Below are positions 1 through 4,921 of a stretch of DNA of 5,220 nt, piece after piece. The notes beneath the pieces are model-generated. The model was not told the origin of the DNA and did no database searches. It saw only the letters and a program-made list of their open reading frames with translations. The DNA comes from Deltaproteobacteria bacterium (GTDB taxonomy: Bacteria > Desulfobacterota > GWC2-55-46). Where the stretch lies: contig JACREV010000025.1 in the NCBI GenBank assembly GCA_016218095.1, positions 1 to 5,220 on the forward strand. The letters run 5' to 3'. The position numbers and the translations under genes are program-made. How positions within the stretch are numbered: the first letter of the stretch is position 1; each line of letters begins with the position of its first letter.

Positions 1-609
1 CCTCCGCGCAAGCTCCGTGTACGCCTCGTCCATCTCTATGCCCTCATTCGATAGGAGCACCATCGAGTGGAAGAGGAGGTCGCAGAACTCGTATACGACG
101 TCGTCTTTCCCTTTCTCGCGCGCGGCCTCGATGAGCTCGGCGGACTCTTCAGCGACCTTCTCGAGTATCTTCGGCAACCCCCTGGCATACAAGGAGGCGA
201 CGTAGGATTTGTCCGGCTCTGCCTTCTTCCTCTCCTTTATTATACTATAAAGCTCGGTCAGGACGCGAGGGCCCGTTGGTTTCGCTCCTTTTCCGTCGAG
301 CGACCTGTAAAAGCAGGTCCTCTCTCCTGTGTGGCAGGCTGGCCCGAGCGGCTCGACGAGCAGAAGTATCGTATCCCCGTCGCAGTCGTAGAGGACGGAC
401 TTCACGTTCTGGTAATTGCCCGAGGTGTCGCCCTTGAGCCACAGGGCCTTCCTCGACCTCGACCAGTAATGGGCCCTGCCGGTTGAAAGCGTCAAAGAGA
501 GCGCCTCTTTGTTCATGTACGCGAGCATCAATACCTCTCCGGTACTGGCGTCCTGCGCTATCGCGGGGACTAACCCCTGTTCGTTGAATTTAATGTTATC
601 AAGGTCCAT
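1..609 (-). CDS. hisIE: HisIE: phosphoribosyl-AMP cyclohydrolase / phosphoribosyl-ATP pyrophosphatase (3' end cut by window)
   Basis: This cytoplasmic enzyme catalyses the second and third steps of histidine synthesis: hydrolysis of PR-ATP to PR-AMP, then opening of the purine ring. The 203 codons in view have no stop, so the gene runs off the left edge; bifunctional HisIE proteins are about this long, so little is missing. The N-terminal cyclohydrolase domain (about 1-110) shows LMLAYMNKEAL (27-37), YWSRSRKALWLKGDTSGN (48-65), the acidic metal site DCDGD (75-79) and the zinc cysteines C76, C92 and C99 (PACHTGERTC). The C-terminal MazG-like HisE domain (about 115-203) shows KILEKVAEESAEL (147-159) with E154, E155 and E158, then D177 in CDLLFH. 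The start at 609 is supported by AGGAGG five bases upstream and a good promoter. It is transcribed divergently from pdhA; no other his gene is in view. Identification is firm. Confidence 0.96.
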   Translation of the reverse strand, partial: MDLDNIKFNEQGLVPAIAQDASTGEVLMLAYMNKEALSLTLSTGRAHYWSRSRKALWLKGDTSGNYQNVKSVLYDCDGDTILLLVEPLGPACHTGERTCFYRSLDGKGAKPTGPRVLTELYSIIKERKKAEPDKSYVASLYARGLPKILEKVAEESAELIEAAREKGKDDVVYEFCDLLFHSMVLLSNEGIEMDEAYTELARR

Positions 610-614
610 CAAGT

Positions 615-620
615 CCTCCT
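615..620 (-). promoter_or_regulatory. Ribosome binding site of hisIE
   Basis: A perfect AGGAGG on the minus strand lies five bases before the ATG at 609 and fixes that start. Confidence 0.9.
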
Positions 621-634
621 GTCTACGGTTTGAA

Positions 635-663
635 ATCGTATAATAACGCCTCACCCGTGTCAA
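635..663 (-). promoter_or_regulatory. Sigma70-type promoter of hisIE
   Basis: On the minus strand a perfect -35 box TTGACA (663-658) is followed after 17 bases by TACGAT (640-635), which keeps the important first two and last two bases of TATAAT. Transcription would start near 628, giving a leader of about 19 nt that contains the ribosome binding site. No attenuator or leader peptide fits in so short a leader. Confidence 0.7.
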
Positions 664-730
664 TATATTAAGAAGTGACCGAAAGGGCAAATCCGTATCC
701 AGCGGCGGGTATACAAACAACACCGAAGCC

Positions 731-748
731 GCCGGATTTGAATCCGGC
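731..748. promoter_or_regulatory. Palindrome in the divergent control region, possible operator
   Basis: The sequence GCCGGATTTGAATCCGGC is an 8-bp perfect inverted repeat around a central TG. It lies between the two divergent promoters, about 20 bases upstream of the pdhA -35 box. The size and position suit a dimeric repressor or activator site, but no regulator family is recognised from the sequence. There is no T-run, so it is not a terminator. Confidence 0.35.
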
Positions 749-766
749 CGTACGCCGGGTACCGCC

Positions 767-795
767 TTGACTCATCTGTTTTCTGCTGATAGACT
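767..795 (+). promoter_or_regulatory. Extended -10 promoter of the pdh operon
   Basis: The -35 box TTGACT (767-772, 5 of 6 consensus) and the -10 box TAGACT (790-795, 4 of 6) are 17 bases apart, and TGA directly before the -10 box supplies the extended TGN element. The expected start point, seven bases past the -10 box, is position 802, the A of the pdhA ATG. The transcript may therefore be leaderless. Confidence 0.6.
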
Positions 796-801
796 TGCCC
801 T

Positions 802-1869
802 ATGCCCGTCAATATAATCGAGAAAATCGAAGTAAAATACCTGCAGATAATAAACGAAAAAGGCGAGGCCGACCCAAACCTCATCCCGTCGGTCTCGGAC
901 GACGAGATAACGAGGTTCTTCGAGACGATCATACTCGCCAGGGCCTTCAACCAGCGTGCCTTGAGCCTCCAGAGGGAAGGCAGGATCGGCACCTATGCTT
1001 CGATACTCGGCCAGGAGGCGTCCCAGGTGGGGAGCGCGCTCGCCTTCTCGGTCGAAGACTGGCTCTTCCCGTCGTTCAGGGAATCCGGGGTCCTCGTCGC
1101 CAAGGGTTATCCGATGTGGATGCTCTACAGGTACTGGGCAGGGGACGAGCGCGGGATGAAGTGCCCGGAGAACCTCAACATATTTCCTATGAGCGTCCCG
1201 GTTGGCACGCATGTCCCGCACGCCACCGGCGCGGCATGGGCCATGAAATTGAAGGGCCACAGGAAGGCCGCGGGGGTGTACTTCGGCGACGGCGGGTCTT
1301 CCAAGGGGGACTTTCACGAGGGGCTCAACTTCGCCGGGGTCTTCAAGGCCCCGGTCGTATTCCTCTGCCAGAACAACCAGTGGGCGATATCCGTCCCCCG
1401 GAGCCTTCAGACGGCCGCGAAGACCATAGCACAGAAGGCCTACGCTCACGGATTCGAGGGGATACAGGTCGACGGCAACGACGCGGCGGCGGTATACAAG
1501 GCGACGAAAGACGCTGTCGAGAAGGCGAAAAACGGAGGCGGCCCGACCCTCATTGAGTGCTTCACCTACAGGCTCGACGACCACACTACGGCAGACGACG
1601 CCTCACGATACAGGGCAAAGGAAGAGGTCGAGGCATGGAGGGCGAAGGAGCCGTTAGTGAGGCTCCGCCTCTACCTCGAGAAAAAAGGCAAGTGGACGAA
1701 GGAGTACGAGGAGGGCGTCACGAAGAAGGCCCAGGAGTCGGTCGACGCCGAGATAAAGAAGGCCGAAGCCTACCCGCCCCCAGACCCGGCGGACCTCATC
1801 CGCTACACATACGCGGAGCTCACCCCGAGGCAGAAAAAGGAGATGAAGGAGTCCGGATGGGGAAGCTGA
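802..1869 (+). CDS. pdhA: Pyruvate (2-oxo acid) dehydrogenase E1 component, alpha subunit
   Basis: PdhA pairs with PdhB in an alpha2beta2 E1 that decarboxylates a 2-oxo acid on thiamine diphosphate and passes the acyl group to the lipoyl arm of E2, in the cytoplasm. The 355 residues match the Bacillus-type E1-alpha length. Visible landmarks: RAFNQRALSLQREGRIGTYA (47-66), GQEASQVGSA (70-79), the conserved H140 in HVPHATGAAWA, the ThDP/Mg motif from GDG (162-164) to NN (191-192), and the conserved loop YRLDDHTTADDASRYR (256-271). The N-terminal stretch YLQIINEKG resembles Bacillus PdhA. An in-frame stop at 790-792 leaves ATG 802 as the only sensible start, yet there is no Shine-Dalgarno sequence before it. 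Pyruvate is favoured as substrate from overall resemblance; branched-chain 2-oxo acids or acetoin cannot be excluded from sequence alone. Confidence 0.93.
   Translation: MPVNIIEKIEVKYLQIINEKGEADPNLIPSVSDDEITRFFETIILARAFNQRALSLQREGRIGTYASILGQEASQVGSALAFSVEDWLFPSFRESGVLVAKGYPMWMLYRYWAGDERGMKCPENLNIFPMSVPVGTHVPHATGAAWAMKLKGHRKAAGVYFGDGGSSKGDFHEGLNFAGVFKAPVVFLCQNNQWAISVPRSLQTAAKTIAQKAYAHGFEGIQVDGNDAAAVYKATKDAVEKAKNGGGPTLIECFTYRLDDHTTADDASRYRAKEEVEAWRAKEPLVRLRLYLEKKGKWTKEYEEGVTKKAQESVDAEIKKAEAYPPPDPADLIRYTYAELTPRQKKEMKESGWGS
1846..1851 (+). promoter_or_regulatory. Ribosome binding site of pdhB inside pdhA
   Basis: AAGGAG lies five bases before ATG 1857, within the last codons of pdhA. It selects this start, although the frame is open for another 100 codons upstream. 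Confidence 0.85.
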
Positions 1870-2819
1870 ACATCGTAGGCGCGATAAACTCCGCGCTCTC
1901 CGAGGAGATGGAGCGGGACCGCGACGTCATCGTCATCGGAGAGGACGTCGGCAGGGACGGCGGGGTCTTCAGGGTCACCGAAGGGTTGCTCGCTAAATTC
2001 GGCCCCGAGCGCATTATCGACACGCCCTTATCCGAGCTCGGCATCATAGGCGCGGCGATAGGGCTCGCGGCATACGGAATGAAGCCCGTCGCCGAGATAC
2101 AGTTCATGGGGTTTTTATACGCCGGGCTCGAGCAGGTATTCTCCCACGCCGTCCGCATCCGTTCGCGCTCGCGCGGGCGTTTTTCCGTGCCCATGGTCAT
2201 ACGCACGCCGTACGGCATCGGCATAAAGCCGCCGGAGCTCCATTCGGAATCGTCCGAGGCCCTTTTTTGCCACATGCCCGGCATAAAGGTCGTAGTCCCA
2301 TCGACCCCGTACAACGCAAAGGGGCTCCTCAAATCAGCCATACGGGACCCGGATACAGTCCTCTTCATGGAGCCATCGCGCTTATACAGGTCGATCAAAG
2401 CGGATGTGCCGGACGGAGACTATACCGTGCCGCTCGGAAGGGCCTCGATCCACCAGGAAGGACGCGACCTCACGGTCGTATCCTGGGGCACGATGCTCCA
2501 CAGGGCGTCTGAAGCCGCCGAGGGGTTCGACGCCGAGATAATAGACCTTATGACCTTGAAGCCCTTTGACGAGGAGGCGGTCCTCACATCCGTCAAAAAG
2601 ACCGGCAGGCTCGTCATAGTGCATGAGGCGCCGCGCATCGCCGGGTTCGGCGCGGAGGTCGCGGCGCTCGTAGCCGAAGAGGCTATCGAGTACCTCAAGG
2701 CCCCGGTACTCAGGGTGGCCGGCCTCGAGGCCGTCGTACCCATGGCCCGCCTCGAAGACTACTACATGCCATCGCTTGAGCGCATAAGGAAGGCGTACGA
2801 GAAGGTAATGCGGTATTGA
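1857..2819 (+). CDS. pdhB: Pyruvate (2-oxo acid) dehydrogenase E1 component, beta subunit
   Basis: PdhB completes the E1 active site with PdhA. Its 320 residues match the usual length of about 325. Landmarks: GEDVG (28-32); DTPLSELGIIGAAIG (55-69), with E60 in the position of the glutamate that activates the thiamine aminopyrimidine; RTPYGIG (116-122); ELHSESSEALFCHMPGIKVV (127-146), with the conserved active-site region H129; PSTPYNAKGLL (148-158); and the transketolase C-terminal domain with IIDLMTLKPFDEE (228-240). Most relatives have arginine where M232 stands in that last motif; this is a small deviation and the gene looks intact. The ATG overlaps the end of pdhA by 13 nt, so the two subunits are probably translationally coupled and made in equal amounts. 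The open frame upstream of 1857 is a shadow of pdhA. Confidence 0.95.
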   Translation: MGKLNIVGAINSALSEEMERDRDVIVIGEDVGRDGGVFRVTEGLLAKFGPERIIDTPLSELGIIGAAIGLAAYGMKPVAEIQFMGFLYAGLEQVFSHAVRIRSRSRGRFSVPMVIRTPYGIGIKPPELHSESSEALFCHMPGIKVVVPSTPYNAKGLLKSAIRDPDTVLFMEPSRLYRSIKADVPDGDYTVPLGRASIHQEGRDLTVVSWGTMLHRASEAAEGFDAEIIDLMTLKPFDEEAVLTSVKKTGRLVIVHEAPRIAGFGAEVAALVAEEAIEYLKAPVLRVAGLEAVVPMARLEDYYMPSLERIRKAYEKVMRY

Positions 2820-2828
2820 GCAGGTATC

Positions 2829-3106
2829 CCTTAAATAGCTATCGCTGACCGGGGAGAACAACTGAGAGAACCTTTTTGTAAAAAGGTTCTCTCAGACTCT
2901 CTCCAAAAACTTTCAGCTCTTCCGGAAAAGGCCCCCACATTAACAATTTGGGAGCATATACCTTTTAAAAACCCGTTCACCTTTAATGGCGTCCTTGTGG
3001 GGGCCTTTTCCGGAACTAAAAGTCTTTGAAGGGGGTTTGGGGGAAACTTTCTACAGAAAGTTTCATCCCAACTGTTCTTCCTGATTTGCGACAGGCTATC
3101 CAAGGA
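2829..3106. repeat. Large inverted repeat between pdhB and pdhC (MITE-like)
   Basis: Two arms of about 111 nt (2829-2939 and 2996-3106) face each other across a 56-nt AT-richer centre. The innermost 20 bp are a perfect inverted match (2920-2939 against 2996-3015, core GGAAAAGGCCCCCACA). Outward, the arms stay about two-thirds identical by eye, with few gaps. Each arm carries its own small hairpin: 2862-2895, and GAAACTTTCT/AGAAAGTTTC at 3043-3064. The outer end of the right arm reaches the ribosome binding site of pdhC. This looks like a diverged pair of copies of a repeat about 90-110 bp long, or one non-autonomous element with long terminal inverted repeats. There is no coding capacity and no obvious promoter inside. 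Confidence 0.75.
2862..2895. repeat. Perfect 16-bp hairpin within the left arm
   Basis: CTGAGAGAACCTTTTT is followed by GT and then its exact reverse complement. It is nested in the larger inverted repeat; the right arm has a decayed counterpart. It lacks a GC-rich stem followed by a T-run, so it is not called a terminator. It could still act as an RNA processing or stability site in the pdhB-pdhC message. Confidence 0.8.
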
Positions 3107-3108
3107 GG
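3102..3108 (+). promoter_or_regulatory. Ribosome binding site of pdhC
   Basis: AAGGAGG lies four bases before ATG 3113 and chooses this start over an ATG at 3026 that would add 29 residues encoded by repeat sequence. Confidence 0.9.
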
Positions 3109-3112
3109 ATTC

Positions 3113-4351
3113 ATGCTATACGAGTTCAAGCTGCCGGACCTCGGCGAGGGGATAACCGAAGGCGAGGTCGTGAGCTGGAAGGTGAAAGAGGGGATGGAGG
3201 TCGAGGAGCACCAGGTCGTCATGGAGGTCGAGACCGACAAGGCGATCGTCGAGGTGCCTTCGCCTAAGAAGGGAAAGGTCGTGCGTATCGGCAAGGCCGA
3301 GGGCGAGGTCGTCAAGGTCGGGGAGACGCTCCTTGTGATAGAGGTAGCGGGGGCCGTAGAAGAGCCCGTTGAGAAAAAGGCCGCGGAAGAGGAGAGGGCG
3401 CGCCCTCCTTCCTATTCTGTTGTGGGGACGATGCCCGAGAAGGAGGAGGTGCTCGCCTCCCCCAAGGCGAGGGCGCTCGCGAGGGAGCTCAAGGTCGATA
3501 TCTCGATGGTAAGCGGCACCGGGCCCGGAGGCATAATCACAGAGGACGATGTCAGGGGGGCAACGGGCGCGCGGAGACCCGAGCCTCCTGCGCCCGCACC
3601 GGAGGTCGCAGAGGTACGGAAAGAGGCGCCGAAGGCCGATAAGTACGGGGCGGTCGAGCGTATACCCATAAAAGGGGTGAGGCGCTCGATAGCGAAAAAC
3701 CTCCTTGCGTCGCAGAGGACCGCGGCCTTTGTGACCGGCATGGACGAGGCAGACGTGACCGAGCTCTGGGACCTTAGGGTCAGAGAGCGGAGGGTCGCGA
3801 GGGAAAAGGGGGTGCACCTCACATTCCTCCCGTTCTTCATGAAGGCGGTCCAGCACGCCCTTGCCGCGCACCCGGCGTTCAACGGATCCGTCGACGAGGA
3901 GAGGAACGAGATAATCTTAAAAAAATATTACAACATAGGCGTGGCCGTGATGACGCCCGACGGCCTCATGGTCTCGGTGGTGAAAAACGTCGAGAAGAAG
4001 ACGATACTCGAGCTCGCAGTCGAACTGCAGGAGCTCAGCAAAAAGGCGAGGGACAGGAAGATAACGCTCGATGAATTGAAAGGCTCCTCCTTCACCATAA
4101 GCAACTACGGCTCTTTCGGCGGCATCTACGCGACCCCCATAATAAACTATCCGGACATCGCGATACTCGGCACAGGGAAGATAAGCGAGAAGCCCTGGGT
4201 AAAGGACGGCTCGATAGTGATAAGGAAGATACTCCCCCTTTCGCTCACCTTCGACCACCGCGTCGTCGACGGCGCGGACGCGTCGATGTTCTTATCCAAG
4301 GTGGTCAAGTACCTCGAAGACCCGGCGCGCATATTCATAGAGAGCGCGTAG
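3113..4351 (+). CDS. pdhC: Dihydrolipoamide acyltransferase, E2 component of the pyruvate dehydrogenase complex
   Basis: E2 forms the core of the complex: it takes the acyl group from E1 on a swinging lipoyl arm and transfers it to coenzyme A. The 412 residues contain one lipoyl domain (about 1-78) with the lipoylated K43 in VETDKAIVEVPSP, and a flexible linker rich in A, P and E. A peripheral-subunit binding domain follows (about 114-149, SPKARALARELKVD and GTGPGGIITEDDV), then a second A/P-rich linker. The trimer-forming catalytic domain (about 180-412) has SFTISNYGSFGG (326-337) and the active-site motif DHRVVDG (381-387), with H382 and D386. All catalytic residues are present. It lies 293 nt after pdhB, with no promoter recognised in the gap, so it is probably cotranscribed. 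The partner E3 must be encoded elsewhere. A branched-chain E2 is the alternative reading. Confidence 0.94.
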   Translation: MLYEFKLPDLGEGITEGEVVSWKVKEGMEVEEHQVVMEVETDKAIVEVPSPKKGKVVRIGKAEGEVVKVGETLLVIEVAGAVEEPVEKKAAEEERARPPSYSVVGTMPEKEEVLASPKARALARELKVDISMVSGTGPGGIITEDDVRGATGARRPEPPAPAPEVAEVRKEAPKADKYGAVERIPIKGVRRSIAKNLLASQRTAAFVTGMDEADVTELWDLRVRERRVAREKGVHLTFLPFFMKAVQHALAAHPAFNGSVDEERNEIILKKYYNIGVAVMTPDGLMVSVVKNVEKKTILELAVELQELSKKARDRKITLDELKGSSFTISNYGSFGGIYATPIINYPDIAILGTGKISEKPWVKDGSIVIRKILPLSLTFDHRVVDGADASMFLSKVVKYLEDPARIFIESA

Positions 4352-4391
4352 GGGGTCCGGTTCCGGTTTTTAGCGTAAAAGGGTTGTCTCG

Positions 4392-4426
4392 ACAGGCGCG
4401 GTTTTCGAACCGCGCCTGTTTTGTTT
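4392..4426 (+). terminator. Intrinsic terminator of the pdh operon
   Basis: ACAGGCGCGGTT (4392-4403) and its exact complement AACCGCGCCTGT (4408-4419) form a 12-bp stem capped by a stable TTCG tetraloop, followed by TTTGTTT. It begins 40 nt after the pdhC stop and ends the operon. Confidence 0.93.
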
Positions 4427-4447
4427 CGAATCGATAATCTCCCCTCA

Positions 4448-4468
4448 CCCCTCTTTATAAAAGAGGGG
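4448..4468. repeat. CCCCTCTTT / AAAGAGGGG palindromic repeat
   Basis: A 9-bp perfect stem (4448-4456 with 4460-4468) surrounds ATA. With the flanking CCCCTCAC and GATT it resembles the dispersed CCCCTCACCCC-type palindromes common between genes in many bacterial genomes. A single copy is seen here. Confidence 0.6.
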
Positions 4469-4507
4469 GATTGAAATACAGCTTGTCATTCCCGCGCGCG
4501 GCGTTTT

Positions 4508-4596
4508 TGTCATGGCGAGTAGCTTGTTCGCTACGAAGCAATCTTCGGGATATATTCGCCAAAAGATTAGATTGCTTCGCTTCGCTCGCAATGACA
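4508..4596. repeat. 89-bp inverted-repeat element, TGTCAT...ATGACA
   Basis: The left arm (4508-4544) and right arm (4569-4596) begin with TGTCAT-GCGAG, allowing one mismatch, and end with GAAGCAATCT. The left arm carries nine extra bases, including a small TAGC/GCTA hairpin. This matches the widespread intergenic repeat whose chance translations give peptides such as VIASEAKQS, which is the reason open frames here are not believed. It is non-coding and MITE-like; the copy number in the genome cannot be judged from one window. Confidence 0.75.
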
Positions 4597-4606
4597 GGGA
4601 GGCAGG

Positions 4607-4623
4607 GGTGGGCTATGCCCACC
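4607..4623. repeat. GGTGGGC hairpin, copy 1
   Basis: GGTGGGC-TAT-GCCCACC is a perfect 7-bp stem with a three-base loop. A second copy follows 22 bases later, and the surrounding bases of the two copies are also partly complementary. Confidence 0.8.
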
Positions 4624-4645
4624 ATTTTCGGAAGTGTTTTGTTTT

Positions 4646-4662
4646 GGTGGGCGGAGCCCACC
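4646..4662. repeat. GGTGGGC hairpin, copy 2, insertion target of the IS110 element
   Basis: GGTGGGC-GGA-GCCCACC is a perfect 7-bp stem with a three-base loop. Its 3' arm GCCCACC is immediately followed by the CT taken here as the recombination core of the neighbouring IS110 element, so the element sits exactly at the foot of this palindrome. Confidence 0.8.
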
Positions 4663-4664
4663 CT
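4656..4664 (+). other. Inferred left target plus CT core of the IS110 insertion
   Basis: GCCCACC-CT is host repeat DNA up to the core dinucleotide. The same nine bases recur at 4753-4761 in the first loop of the predicted bridge RNA, and the match runs one base further (GCCCACCCTT). Seven guide bases plus a CT core is the arrangement known for IS621. Confidence 0.65.
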
Positions 4665-4666
4665 TG

Positions 4667-4672
4667 TATATT
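4667..4672 (+). promoter_or_regulatory. Possible -10 box of the bridge RNA promoter
   Basis: TATATT (5 of 6 consensus) lies just inside the inferred left end, with no -35 box in the flanking host DNA at the right distance. In IS110 elements the circular intermediate can join the right end to the left end and so complete a promoter. A start near 4679 would precede the first predicted RNA hairpin. Confidence 0.4.
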
Positions 4673-4689
4673 AGAACCAGTGGATTTTA

Positions 4690-4885
4690 AGGCCGCTACT
4701 TGGTAAAAGTTACCCTGGGACGCCGGAGTAATGACGGGGAAGATGAGCCTGTGCCCACCCTTTGGCCTGTAAGCCTGTTTTGTAGATTAGGTCTCTTTCC
4801 CCGATGCTTTGTTCTAAAGGTCGAACGGTATCTTAAGCCTCCCTCCGGGATGAGCTTGTATTTGCAAGGTTGATCTGAACGAAGT
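4690..4885 (+). ncRNA. Predicted bridge RNA of the IS110 element
   Basis: Such RNAs bind the IS110 recombinase and pair with both target and donor DNA. The ends given are approximate. Predicted fold: a 5' hairpin GGTAA/TTACC (4702-4714), then two stem-loops. The first has stem CGGGGAA/TTCCCCG (4735-4741 with 4797-4803), extended by GAG/CTC and CC/GG, and an inner GGC/GCC hairpin (4764-4775). Its internal loop holds GCCCACCCT (4753-4761) on the 5' side and TTTTGTAG (4778-4785) on the 3' side, read as left and right target guides. The second has stem GTTC/GAAC plus GGTC-AAC/GTT-GATC (4811-4826 with 4869-4880) and an inner stem AAGC, TCCC/GGGA, GCTT (4835-4857). Its loop holds GGTATCT (4827-4833) and ATTTGCAAG (4860-4868), read as donor guides. 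The size is close to the 177-nt IS621 RNA. The fold was worked out by hand. Confidence 0.75.
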
Positions 4886-4910
4886 CTTTACCAGCGGCGC
4901 TATCCCTCAC

Positions 4911-4917
4911 AAGGAGG
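4911..4917 (+). promoter_or_regulatory. Ribosome binding site of the IS110 recombinase
   Basis: AAGGAGG lies four bases before ATG 4922 and fixes the start of the recombinase gene. Confidence 0.9.
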
Positions 4918-4921
4918 CTCT

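Noticed and set aside
67..486. 139-residue open frame on the plus strand
   Set aside because: It is the shadow of hisIE on the opposite strand and shows no family motifs.
731..748. tRNA T-arm or anticodon arm resemblance (GGATTTGAATCC, or GGATTCAAATCC on the minus strand)
   Set aside because: The loop would be six or eight bases instead of seven, no cloverleaf can be built on either strand, and there is no matching acceptor stem with a CCA-ready end.
685..800. Complementary ends GGGCAAAT (685-692) and ACTTGCCC (793-800) that could close a 116-nt RNA
   Set aside because: The pairing is short, includes a wobble, overlaps the pdhA promoter, and the interior gives no convincing conserved fold; chance is more likely.
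772..1584. Long antisense open frame over pdhA, and similar ones over pdhB and pdhC (for example 1820-2398 and 3116-3871 minus)
   Set aside because: They are mirror frames of GC-rich genes with no recognisable protein motifs; the sense frames carry complete, family-specific motifs.
2862..2895. Rho-independent terminator between pdhB and pdhC
   Set aside because: The hairpin tip is AT-rich and the 3' side is followed by ACTCTCTCC, not a T-run. It belongs to a repeat, and pdhC lies beyond it with no promoter of its own.
2940..2995. Separate promoter for pdhC in the centre of the inverted repeat
   Set aside because: TTGGGA and TTTAAT are present but not at a workable spacing from each other or from other boxes.
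3026..3112. 29-codon N-terminal extension of pdhC
   Set aside because: It would be encoded by the inverted repeat, has no ribosome binding site, and E2 proteins start directly with the lipoyl domain, as ATG 3113 gives.
4455..4706. Short open frames on both strands (4455-4661 minus, 4471-4674 plus, 4512-4706 plus)
   Set aside because: They are translations of palindromic repeats, lack ribosome binding sites, and contain the well-known repeat-derived peptide type (VIASEAKQS).
4747..4778. CRISPR-like repeat array from the GCCTGT hexamers
   Set aside because: The repeats are too short and irregularly spaced, with no spacers.
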